Shown one piece after another: positions 36,558 to 48,800 of a stretch of 64,000 nucleotides of DNA. The first letter of the stretch is position 1; the number at the start of each line of letters is the position of its first letter. The position numbers were made by a program, and so were the translations under genes. The notes under the pieces were generated by a model, which was not told the origin of the DNA, made no database searches, and was given only the letters and a program-made list of their open reading frames with translations. Origin of the DNA: Synchiropus splendidus (taxonomy: Eukaryota; Chordata; Actinopteri; Syngnathiformes; Callionymidae); contig NC_071345.1 of assembly GCF_027744825.2 (NCBI RefSeq), positions 9,073,501 to 9,137,500 of the forward strand, read 5' to 3'.

Positions 36558-36770
36558 CCCTGAGCGCCTGGTGGTCTCTGAGACCCTGCAGTGGAGCCTC
36601 CTTCCTCCAGGTGGGTTTTCCTCCACAACACAACACGCACTTTCTCAGAGCAGCTCTCAGCGGACTCGCTGCTGGGGAGGATGATGAGGGTCGCCACCAT
36701 GGACGTCCACAGCAGCTGAAACGCGCCTGGACAGTTTAAGGACACCCTCAAACTTTAGGAGGCTTCAAGG

Positions 36771-36870
36771 ATGTTCTTCTCAGATGGAACTCTGTCAGCC
36801 GTCAGTGTCGCGCTCCTGCTGGGAATAACGTGTGTGCTGGACCTCGCCAAAGGCTCCTCAGACATCTCAG
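36771..36870 (+). CDS. eva1c: eva1c coding exon 1 (signal peptide)
   Basis: The ATG at 36771 has A at -3 and an in-frame TAG 15 bp upstream, which fixes it as the first possible start. 33 codons plus one base encode a short polar start (MFFSDGTLSA), a hydrophobic core VSVALLLGITCVL and a cleavage-like region. The donor is TCAG|GTTGGT, weaker than consensus beyond +2, but the phase (split Gly) fits exon 2 exactly and matches the human SGYL junction. Divergence of this exon from mammals is normal for a signal peptide. Confidence 0.85.
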
Positions 36871-39800
36871 GTTGGTCTCCTTCGCCTCTCTGAAACACCT
36901 CGCTGCGTGTCCAAGTTGCTGCAGCCGTAGTACCTGGACGGAGGCGCAGCACTCGTGACGAGAAGTTGTGGCGCAGGTTTTTAAACCACTCACATGTTTC
37001 TGGTTTATTTCTCGCGCTGACGTGCAACAACTTGCAGAATATTCGCCATAAACACGCGGAAAAGACGCCGAGTGGCTCCAACAGCCGAGTCTGACGTAGT
37101 TCTGAGAAGTGTACTGAAGCACTTTGTCACTGTTGCTTTGCAGCATCCCAGTGATGCAACTGACGGACGTGGAAGTGGGGTTAATGTGTGACCAGCTTTT
37201 GTCTGCTCTCAGCTTTATGATCGTATAGAATGTGTGGAAAAGTCAACACTAAGTTACAGCGATAGGAGAAGTGAAGTGAAGTTTTTTTTTTTTTTTAAAG
37301 AAATGGAATGGCATCTGCGCATGCTCAAAGTTGAGGTTTACCTTAGCTGGCACTCCAGCTACGTTAGCCTTCCAGCTAATGTTTCTGGAGTTTATGCGCA
37401 TTTATTTTGATATTAACGGCGACTTTAATCTGTTATCTTCAGTAATCTGACCTTACTTATTGTACAGTCACCTGGAATACTTACTTCAATTTCTAATGTG
37501 CGCCGTTATATTTGATAAATTAGCAAAATGCAAACAATAATTGGACAATTCTTTCTTAGTTAACTAATTGCCATCTACTGGCATTTTTATAAATTGCTGG
37601 GTGACATCTATTTTTTTTTACATGATTTAACTTTCAGAAAGCTAATTATACCAGAAAATTATCAATAAAAAACAAAGAAATGAAAAATAAATATATAGAA
37701 ATAGACCAAACTGGGGCTGCAAGTTTCACAACAGCAAAATCTCTTTTTTTAAATAAATATTATGATAACATTTTGTATTCTAAGCCTTTTTTATTTTATT
37801 ATTATTTTAATAAAGATCTTAAAATAAGAGAGAAACAAGTATATGTAGGTTAATTTATTTATTTATTTCGCTCTGTATGTGTGAAACTAAAATATCAAAT
37901 ATAAGATGACTATTTCATGATTTCTTTTTCTTTTTACGCTGCTCTCTTGTTAGTTTCCAATCAATGTGTGTTTTTAAAACAGATCTGGCAGCGTGTGTGA
38001 TTCATGTGGAGCAACTCTATACATAGCAACATATGAGGTCAGTGTTATATTTCATGCAGCATTAGAATCCTCAGGTCCCCTGTGCTCACAGCCACCCTGC
38101 AGGTTTTGTTTACAGTGCCGTAAAACAGGAAGGCAGCTTTGTGTGCGTGTTAATTGGCCTCTAATGGGCGTAATGGCTGGAAGCGAGCAGCAGACGTATG
38201 GAAGTGCGGTCATGTGACCGCCTAATGAGCTGCTAAGAGCGCGGCGGCGGCGGCGGCGTCCGGGCTGTTAACAGGGTTCCGCTAATTGTCTGATGGAGGT
38301 TGCTGCTTTAATAAGTCGATCAAATGGTGGTTAATTAAGCAAGAAGGGGAACACTCTTAAGAGCGACTGAGTCCAGATTTACCCTGCTTGGAGGAGTTTG
38401 CCAAATACCCCCTGGCTCAGGCCCGATGACTTGGACGGCGTGTCACAGGAGGGAGTTTAGTGGCTGAAATCTTTGACACTTTTGAGTCGCCTATTGTTTG
38501 GTTAGTCGCCTTTGAAGTGTGCCAGGGGTCTGGCTCTGACTTTTTTTTTCACTGAGGATGATGCGGAGCGGACATCCGGAAAATGCCGAGTAAGCGACGG
38601 CATGAATTACGCCAGAGAAGAAGAAGACTCCCACAGAATACCTCCGGGACAAAGGCCTCCTTCAGTGACTGCATTCTCGACCAGCTGGAGTCTCCCTGGA
38701 GACGGACTTTGATTGACAGGTGTATCTTAGTGACAGAGGAGTGAACATCTGTCAGTCACAAGATTTTTTTGGAGCATTCTTTACCCCGTGTGCTGCAAGA
38801 GCAGGTCATTATAGTATAAGTTTTGTGCTATAAACTTTAGTAGGCACTGAGGATATATGGGATAAGGATGATTCCTGTGAGGGAATAGACCGAATATTGA
38901 AATGGCTTTGAACTACTTGGCAACCATGTTGAGTGTGTGAATACAGATGAGTCTTAGTGTACAACAAATGACAAGATTTGTCAACTTGCCCTGCACCATC
39001 ATGGCTGCCCAATTTCGGATCTATCTGGTGTTTGACAAAAGAAGTACAATCTCTATTGCAAGTGATCCCAATTGATCCCTGTAATAACATTACCACAACT
39101 CAATGCTACAGTGCACAACAGTGAACACTATTCGTAGGCGTGTATCTTTGTCAATTTGATTTCACCAGAGGGTCTGATAGAATGTTACAGTTGCATACAT
39201 TCCTTTGAAAGGTGGTTGTGGGTTCAAGGCCTGAGAGGTTAACTGGGGTCAACACAACTGTAGTCGTGAGGAGGAGTCATCGTCCATCAAGTCCTTTGTT
39301 TCCTCCTGTCACACCTCTCCATTCATGCAGACCACAGTCGCAAAAGTGAGACCGCTTTGAATTGTCACTTGTAGCGTGAAAGTAAATCCAAAACTAAACC
39401 ACAAGAACTAGAGGAAGTTAAAAATATTTGCAACATAGCCACAACACTTAAGCGTTAAACTATATTGAACATTTTAATTGATTTTTTAGGATTTGAGTTT
39501 AGGGTGGCTCAACTAAATTTGACTAATAAAACGCTTCCGCTCTCATTATTTATCATAGCCGAGAATAGTTCCTCGGAAGTCTCTGTTTGGCACTCGGGAT
39601 GGGTTATAACTCATCGTACATGGTTTACCACGGAAAACAATCCCCATGGTGAGAATTTTACACGTCATGATTAGTTCGATAAACAGAAGTACACACACAC
39701 ACACACGCTACAACCCAACATTAGTTAGCGACAGTCAACAAATTCTGAATCGGTATTTCTCCTTTTCATCGCTATTGCCAAAATGGCAAACTATATCGTG

Positions 39801-42800
39801 ATAATTTTTCACCATATCGCCCATCCCTACTTGGCACACTAAACCTCTGCAGAGTTGTAACTTCTGTAAGCCTTAAGAACAACTCTTCAGCAACAGAAGG
39901 AAATGTGTAACAGAGCCAAGGGGGCATATATCCTTTAAGTGTGCACTTAAAGTAGCTCGTACAAGTAGCAAAACAAGCATTCTTATATGTTTTTGCTCCT
40001 GCAGGAATTCCTTTTTCTCCCACTTTATTTGCTTACAATTTGCATCAGGTTAAATGAGTTCTAGGTGCCCGTGGAATGGTGGTCACCTCCTGCCAGCTCT
40101 CAAATTCCTACGGTTGCTCCTGCAGACCACTGCCAGCCCTGGCGTCTAGTTATTCCTGGCATTCTACGCCGGTGCCAACCCTCCAGCGTAGTTGGCCACT
40201 GTCGTGGGTCTATAAAAGCAGCACTGTCTCTGTCAGATTAGGAAGGTGACCCAAGCTACTTTCAACACAATTTTTCCTCTCACCATGCAGATCTTAAACA
40301 TTGAAAGACATTGACAATTTGTCTGTTACTATTAAACCGGATGTTGTCATCTTCCTTTTGGCCCATGACATCTTGTGCCAATTGTCTGAATAGAAGTGCA
40401 ACAATGTCAAGTCTTCATCTTGCGGTGTTGTTTTTTCAGTCAGCTGCAGTCACTCAGACTCACATATCCTCCTCAGTTACTACCTGATATGTGCTGGATT
40501 AGACCACCAACTCCTTTCCTCAAATGCATTCGCACCCGCGAACGATAACTGAGCGGCTGCTTGAGTTCTTTCCCGTCTTAATCCGCTCTGATTTCTTGTA
40601 GTTTCTCTCAATAAGAGTAGCCCATTGACCCCATGTTCTCCTCGCTCCCTTCCCCCTACTCCCGCATTCATCTGCTCCCCAGCCTGTGTCTGCTCCCCGC
40701 CTCCTTAAAGCTCACAGGGCTTGGCTGATCACTGTTTTTGTGTGCGTGTGCACCAGGTGAGCGCTGTCTAAACAAATCCTACCTCCCACTTGTTTTGTCT
40801 AGAAGGCAGACGATGTGGCGGACAGGGAAAGGCTTGGCATTAGCCTCCTCACTCTTATTGTGAATGGGTGGGATGCTTCCCTTCAAGAGTTCTACCCCGG
40901 AATTGTTGTTGTTGGGTCTTTGTTTAATTGTCCAACCACCATCCTTAGAACCGATTATCATAATAATACGCGGTATGGCTTGGTAATCGAGACAAACTAT
41001 GGCCAACATCATACTGGGGAAGATCGAGAAATGACTTAAACTTAGAGTATAAGGCTTAAAGATATCGGGACTGTCAATACCAATTAATTGTGAATAAATA
41101 AAAAGTTACAGATTATTTTCGTGGCTGTTCTCCTCAGGATTTTTTGTCAGCATAGGGGGTCCTTTTTCCGTCACCACCCCCTTGTTGTTAGCTGTAAGTG
41201 TGGGCAGACAAGGAAGAACCTCTGAAAAAGAGAGGACGTAACATGTCCGTAACATTCCTCTTGAACACTTGTGGATGAGGTAAGCCTCTGATTGTCAGCC
41301 TAACCAACGTAATGACAAAACAATACTCCAGAAAACTTCCCCTGTACTGAGCCAAGCTCTCACAAAGATTTTTAGGCCATATCGTGCAGCCTTACCGAAG
41401 ACTAAATGAAGAAGACTTCAGAGTCAGTACCTGATCAGGAAGACTTCCTGGGTCTGATCTTTGAGTTCTTAGACTGTAACTAATAAAAACAAGTTTTCCA
41501 TTTGACCATCCCAGGTTGTAAGTGTACTTGGAAAGAAGTTTCCCCTCACCCACATACCGTGACCTAATTCAGTGCCACGGTGCCCCGGCGGCTACATTGT
41601 TAAATTGAGCATTACCTCAGTCAGGAAGCTTAGTCTTTTTTTTGACTTTTTCTGGCAGCAAGACAAAAGGTAATTTTAATCAGCACACGCTACAATATCT
41701 CATGTGCCAGGCCTTCACTCTCTCAGGCTTCCCATTATCTGTTTTGAAACATATCTTGTCAAGTGTGTGTTTACACTGTCGTTGTGGTAACAGTCGGTCT
41801 ATAAAAACAGAGGTTACGCACGGAGTACATCAACGTCACAACATAAAATCACTCCACACCTCCAGTCGAAGCCCTCTGCATTTGTTCTGCCGGGACGTGG
41901 AAATTGTTTATGTCCTGAAATTGGTTTTTAAATGGGCAGAGTTGTTTCCTGTTGCAAACACGCATCTCTCATCGTCGACATCACAGACACACTTACTTAA
42001 AAGCACATGTGATGTCAAACTGAGTTTTATGTGTATGTTTATGTACTTGTTGTGCTTTCCTGGGGGAGCAATTTAGACGGCAATTCATGTTGTGCCAAGT
42101 TTTACTTGCAGTGGGAATTGAGCTCGCACATACCCAACCTTTCATACACGAGACGCCTGCACTCCGGGCGTCTCAGTGTCACATTTCCTTTGACTTATCA
42201 AACTTTGGTTGAACCTATCACTATAATGCCAGGACCTTCCAAGGGGATCCACGCTGCTAGATGGAACTTGCAGTGTTCAAAATGCCCCGATTACATTGAA
42301 GAAATGTAAGCAAACAATGCGACAGGGTTTCATTTATCCTATAATTGTCTTCTCTTGAGGCTCGTCTCCTGGCATGGGCTTCACCGATCAAGGTTTTCGT
42401 AGTACGTGGAAGTCTGGATCTCATTTCGGGTCCAAAGCATTTTGGCTTGTCCAGTTTGTAATTACTGGAAACTGAACAATCATCAGGTTGAATGATATGC
42501 ACAGGGGTGCCTCCGGGAAAGAATAAGCTCGCTCACTCTGTTCCTGCCGGTGGCCATGACAACAACATCAGGCAGTTGCGATAGGATTTTTCAAATGAAG
42601 AATTGGATGGCACGTTCTGCCACACACATTTCTATGAGCAAGAAATTATATTTGTCAAGCACAGGGTTTTCGCCACATGTAAACTAGCGTGACACACCAC
42701 CAAGGCTTAAACGGTAGCCACCACAGCATCAAAAATGTTTTTTTTTTTAAAGATGAATCGTCATGGAGGTAGACTTGACAGTTTTTGCCGTGTTAAAATC

Positions 42801-45800
42801 CTGAAAGACACATCAGAATGACTGTAGTCCATTGCTTACGGAACTCAAGTCGTGTCAATCCTAAAGACTTGGTTTTCAAAGATGAAACCTCCAAGAAAAG
42901 ATCACAACTTTAGGAGAAGAAAAAGACCAAGGCTAGTGGGGTATGGGCTTTATTATATATGACTTTATTAGAGTGACTTTTCATCCATCTTCTGCATGTT
43001 TTCCCTCTCAGCAGTATCTGCAGTTACACATTTAATATCATGTTTCTGTAACTGAGCTCTATCAGCAGTGTAAGCACTGTAATTTTAAGTAAAAGCAGCT
43101 GTCTCATACATGATTTTGGTCTGGAACGGCTAAATTAAGCCCAGACTGCCCCATAAATCACCAAAGAAGGAGTTTTAATTGCCACCCATAATAAACTGGA
43201 TTTCTCAATCCACCAGCCAAACCGCCCAGCCAGGCGGCGTGGAAGACCTAATGAGTGTTTTACATAGAGACCCATCCAATCCCTGAACCGCGTGATCCGC
43301 CCGATCATCTTCATCATCAACTTCAGCCCTATGGTTTTGTGTTAATGATTGTTGTAGTGAAGAAGACCAGGGTCTAAGTCCCAACCCATCGAGCTCGCCC
43401 GTCCTTTCTGTTGGTCTTGAGGTGTGTGTTTGTGCTTGCCTCTTTCACAAGATGAAATGTGTGGAGAAGATTCCTGAGTGACACTGGATTACTGCAGCGT
43501 GCCGGTGTCTGCCAAGCTTAGATCAGGTGCTGTGTTTTGACAATAAATATGACGAATGAATGAAAGTGACACGCAGAATGAGTTAAGCGCTCGAGCCTGT
43601 TGTTGCAGGTTACATTCTCGTTGAAGACTTTTAAATTGTTCCAAATAGTACCCGGATGATTTACAGCTTCGGCTGCGGGGATTTATTTACAATAGTGTAT
43701 TTTATGGCTACATAATGAGTTGTGTAATTTGAGTCTTCTGGAGTAGAGACATCTAACAGGTCAGGGGTAACAAGTCCTACGGATCCTGAGCGTCATTGTT
43801 GTGATGAGTCAATTGTTTTTTTTATTCAACATTATGTAGGGATCCCCTACACTGGTCAGACAACAGCTTATACCTTTTAAACTCCAGGCACATCTTCAGG
43901 TTGCTCAGAGTCATTGTTATAGAGTTAACACAGTCGTAGAATTTAGCTTTTTAGCGTCTTTAGAATGCAGTTTTAATGTTGAGTAAATGTTATAATGATA
44001 CCATGATTATGTACTTACATGGGCTATTGCAATAATGCAGTACTGGATCAGCTGAGAAATCATTTGGCTGCTGGTTTCATGATGTATTACTGCACCTTCA
44101 CACCTATGGCCAAAAGCAACTGAATTTCTAGTCTATGTAGAGGCGTGAGTATGTGCGAGAACAGACATTATTTGTTGTTTCAAATGCTGAATTGAAAGCG
44201 CTTAACTCCAGTAACAAGTTGCGGGGCCAGACTTTAGGATGACTTGTGCAGAGAGGGGAAAATTCAGGGCGATAATTCTGCGCCCCCGGTATGCCAAGTT
44301 GATGCTCCACTAACTGAAGAACCACCCCCAGTGATCAACCCACTGATCGACTTCACAGTTGACTAGAAACTAGCGACTCCTTTTGTGAAACAAGAGACAC
44401 GTTTGGTGTGAATGTACAAAAGTAAGATGCAGAAACACGGCAGCCATTACTATGTCAGGCAGCTAGTGACTAATGCATTTTCATCGCGTAGAGGACAGTT
44501 CAAATTTGAAACATTAGCTTTTAAGGATCAGCATGAGTCATTCTGAACAAAATAACCTGGTAAACCCAGACTCCATGTATTTGTCGGAAAAGGTAGATCA
44601 AGGCCTAATGCGAATCCATGCAACAGTGTCCAGTTCTAATATCATATGTTAGAATTATAATAGCACCAAATAGAGGTTTTGCCTGGGCAGTTAATGACTC
44701 AGTGTTTTAAAAACTCTCTAAAACGACTGTATATTGAACCTTTATGAGGAGACCGATGGCAATGTACTGAGGCAAATGCCTCCTTATGTTCACAGCCCTG
44801 AATTATGTCCTGAGTCTTGAGCAGACAGCAGCACGCACACCTTTCTCAGGGAATGTTAACCACTCTTTGATGCCCCTCCTCCTCCATTCTGTCTCCTTCT
44901 CCGTCTCCTTTCTGCTTCCTGCGAGCTGATTTATGTCCAACGCTTGACATGTTCATCTCGATCTGGCATCGACTTTAATACCTCTCAATTCTTCAATCTG
45001 AGGTTCGCCCCTTTTGCTCTGTATCAGACAGGAAGAACATATTTAATGAAAAAGCCCTGAGGGAAGGAGAGATGGATGGAGAGGTAGTGCGCAGGAGGGC
45101 CGGTCTGAACAAGGAGGCATTGTCTCGCCCCCCAACTGCGCTGGACTGACAGTCTGCATTACAACACGCTACATCGGTCCGCTCCCCAAAGCAGCGCTAA
45201 TCTGTTGCTTTCTAGCCCCTACGGTCAGGTAAAGAGGGGTGGGATCTACTATATTCCCTCCTTGGGTTTCTCAAAACACCCTAAATCAGATGACAAGGTC
45301 AAATATAGTCTTTTTATCAACCAAGTTTTGAGGTACAATCACAGCGTGTGGATTGGGAGACACTTGAAAGACCATAAAACACTGACCACACCCCCATTAT
45401 ATCAAAAGAACACTAAAATAATAAGAGCTTAAGGGAGTCTCGGGGCACACAAACCTCCCTCTGTTGAAACCTCCACCCATAAAAGGTGTGTTTTCATAAC
45501 TGCCGTTATTTCACACTTAACTCAAAGCAAAGAGCTCATCGTTTTAAAATGAATCTGAAATCTGTGCAAGCAAGAACTTGATCAGAGTTTCACTTGACTA
45601 CTCGTAAATACTGGCCAGGAAAGATGGTTGATATGTTTTTGCTTCTGTTGTTAAGGACATAATTTGGCTTTGTGTGAAGGAAGCCGTCGTGGGTGTTCAC
45701 GATAGTTGCCTCTGAAGATTTACTGCACTGATACAAGCCTGGAGGTACTGAGGTTCTCATTCAAAGATGGGAGAAGAAGATACTGCAGGCAGTGTGGAAC

Positions 45801-48800
45801 AGGTTGGAGTGTAGTGGTCACTGTGGTGGTGTATGGTTGCAGAGATGAAGATCGTATGGTCACAATCTGAGATAGGGACAGGTCATGTTTGGAGACAAAG
45901 TTAGCGGGGTTTGGACATATGGACCAAGAACGCTGGAGGTGGAAGACAACCAATGAGTCTCATGGTTGTGGAGAATGTGGGCATGAGGAGGACCGGGGAG
46001 ACTCAAGCGATGGCGAAGATGGAAGACTCTCCGTGGTGGCATCCAGTGGGTGAAGATGAAAGACAAATAAGTGGCGTCCTGGGAACTTCTACACTCCATA
46101 TGCCCAATTCTAAGTCCCCCACACTCACAAAGGGAATTCCCTCGGTTGAAAGCAGATCCATGTGTGTGTCACTTCTTATACACACCAACAACAGAACCAC
46201 CCACATGCAGGTAATGAGATGAAAATATCCATTAGCTTAAATGGCACATGAACTACATCAAGCACATTAGCTGCAAATATCCTCTGGGGTTTGGATGCTG
46301 CCCCACTGAGACCGCAAACAGACTTAGTAACACTTATTGTGATTAGAGGAAAGCAGGATTTAATACTTTTGCCATTACTGTTGCAGATGGAATTGGATCT
46401 AGGGTCCTTTAAACTCTCTGGAGTGTCTCTGTTGCTTGTTTCCACAGAAAAGCACCACATTTAATCTTGTTAATTCTTGAAGGCTCAGGTTTTGAGTCAC
46501 CACTACGTCTAAAGGCAACTTTTTTTTCAGAGGCCTCTGTTGTCTTCAAAGCCTGGAGGTTAGCAAGTCGCACTGTGCAGGCATTAGAAGTGATTTTGAC
46601 AAAGAGCAGGGTGATTGAGAAAATATAGTGAGTGAAGGCTGTGGGATTATTATGATGGACGATGGAAAACCACAGTTGCTGGTCTTGAAAAACAGAGTTG
46701 TTTAAGGTGCTTAAATTGGCTTCGAAAATCCAGACAAGTCTCTTTTTGACGCAGAGGAATTGGAATTTCCCTTATAATAATAATAATAACAACAATAATA
46801 ATAATAATTGATTTTATGTCATGCTTTTCTAGAGACTCAAAGACACTTTACGCTTTTTACATCATGAAAATACAGGCAAATTGGTTTTCAGGGGTATGTG
46901 TTGGCCTTTGGAGCTGAAGTTCACCTTGGTCACTGTACCGCAGTCAATGTCCATTGTATATGAACCCAGAGCACCATTCATAATTCATACTTCGAAGTAT
47001 GGGTGTGATCAATAAACGCAATTGTTCTCAATTATTCTCTGGTCTTAATGATCAAGCAGGGCATTGAATTCCGGTCTGTGTGGTCCGATTACACTTCTCA
47101 AAATTTGTCGTCCCTAAATGATGTAATTTCAAGTTTGAATTCTGTGATAATGAGGCTTGTCCGTTCAAAGAAATTCAGCTAGAGCCCTTTGTGCGACTGT
47201 CAAGGGCTCATTTTCCTTAGCCTCAGGCCGAACTCTTATTCTTATTCCACCATGTTTGAGGAGCATCTGCTGCGGCCCCTGATGCTTCCACACTGATCTA
47301 TCTGTCTGGTGTCTGCAGGACCACGGTCACTCTGGTCACCATTGAAGCTCTCTGGCAGTAAAAGTGACCATTAACGTGACAAATCTCAACTCTGGCTGCA
47401 TCCTTGTGTCCCTCTCGCACACAGATTCTCTTCTCTGTGGGTGTCTGGCAGACAGGGGGTTCCCCTCGCTGCATCATCCTTCACCTTCACGGCCCCTTTT
47501 TAAGAATCAACAGGCTCGGATTCAGAGTAGAAGCGTCCTCTTGCCCGGTGACCTCTGAACCAGAGGGGTCATTAAGATAGGCACGCGCTAAGAGAGGTCA
47601 GTGGAGGGCATGGGTGGGACCGGTGTTAGTTTGTGGGGACTCCCCAGGGGGGACTTAGTGTCCTCTGTCCTACCGTGAGGCCATCTCCAGGCCTGGCAGA
47701 TGTTTTATACCACGTCACCCCCTCAGGATGAGCTTATGCAGCAAACACTGAGGTGACCACTCTCCCAGTGGTGGCCGTGGGAGTGTTGACCCCTCTTATC
47801 TAAAACAACATCTGCCTTTTTGCTGATGTTTGCTGATTTTGTTTCGACTTTGCAGGGTTGCAAACGACCATTTGCTGACATGCTTTGATTCAGTTTTTGT
47901 CGCGATGTGATCAGGTTATTTCATTAAAGCCCCCTGAATGCATACAAAGATAAATCCTCAGGGTTAGTTCATCCCCTGGAGTGTTGCTGGAAGACTTTTC
48001 TGGATGTGGTTTGATCCTCACAGGTTCAAAGTTAAACCAACATTTGAGTCTTGCTAGTTCACAAGTGGACGAAGACTGTGGAGGTAACATTTTAGGTCAA
48101 AATAACAGCCAGGGTGATGCTGAATTACATACCGGAGTTCTGTTTTAAATTGATCCATGCAGATCCTGGTATGTGCGGGGCAGAGTTGAGGATCAGTACT
48201 TCTAAATCCGACACCATGGGACTGGAATATCTGGTCCAAGTCGGACACTTACTGGTGCATCATAAGGACTCTGCTTCAGTTTGCCATGATGAGGAAAGAG
48301 CTGAGCCAAATGGCAAAGATCTCCATTTAATCTGCCATTTTACACTCTCACCTGTGCTCTTGAGGTTTGGGGATTAAGTACAGTATGTCTTACATCGAGG
48401 AGTACACAGGGCCAAACCCTGGACACCTTGGAGAGATCATGTCCTTCTGTTCATCTGCTAACACCTTAGCCTTCTAACAGAAGAGTTGGAATGGAGGAAA
48501 GTGTTGGCCTCTCAGTGAAGCTGCTGCCCCCCTGACCTGACCCTGGACCAGCTGTGAATGGTCCAATTCACCCATTGTGGGAAGAATAAAGGACTATCAT
48601 ATCTGATCTTATTCTGTTTTCAGTAATACTATTTTGGAATAGTTTAGAAGTTATTTGTTTCTTGATGTCTTTGTTTGTAACACAACCGACAGGGCACAGG
48701 ATTTTAAGCTTTTAACAGGGTTGGTAAGCGAATAACCGGGTCTCACATAAGCAAATAAACTGCAGCCCAGAGAGGTCACGGGTCAGCAGTGTGTTTATGA

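Larger units (their letters stand above)
35697..36770. promoter_or_regulatory. Divergent (head-to-head) intergenic interval between mrpl19 and eva1c
   Basis: 1,074 bp separate the two start codons, so both 5' UTRs and both core promoters should lie here. The mrpl19 side has mixed composition. The middle (about 36000-36420) is very AT-rich and includes a run of 21 T at 36362-36382. The eva1c side (36540-36770) is GC-richer with several GGTGG and CCTCC blocks and an in-frame stop (TAG, 36756-36758) five codons before the eva1c ATG. No clear TATA box is placed well for either gene. CTCF-like motifs lie near both ends. Whether it acts as one bidirectional promoter is inference. Confidence 0.55.

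Noticed and set aside
41642..42076. 144-codon plus-strand ORF in eva1c intron 1
   Set aside because: No domain, no similarity that I recognise, no splice context; ORFs of this length are expected by chance in 64 kb.
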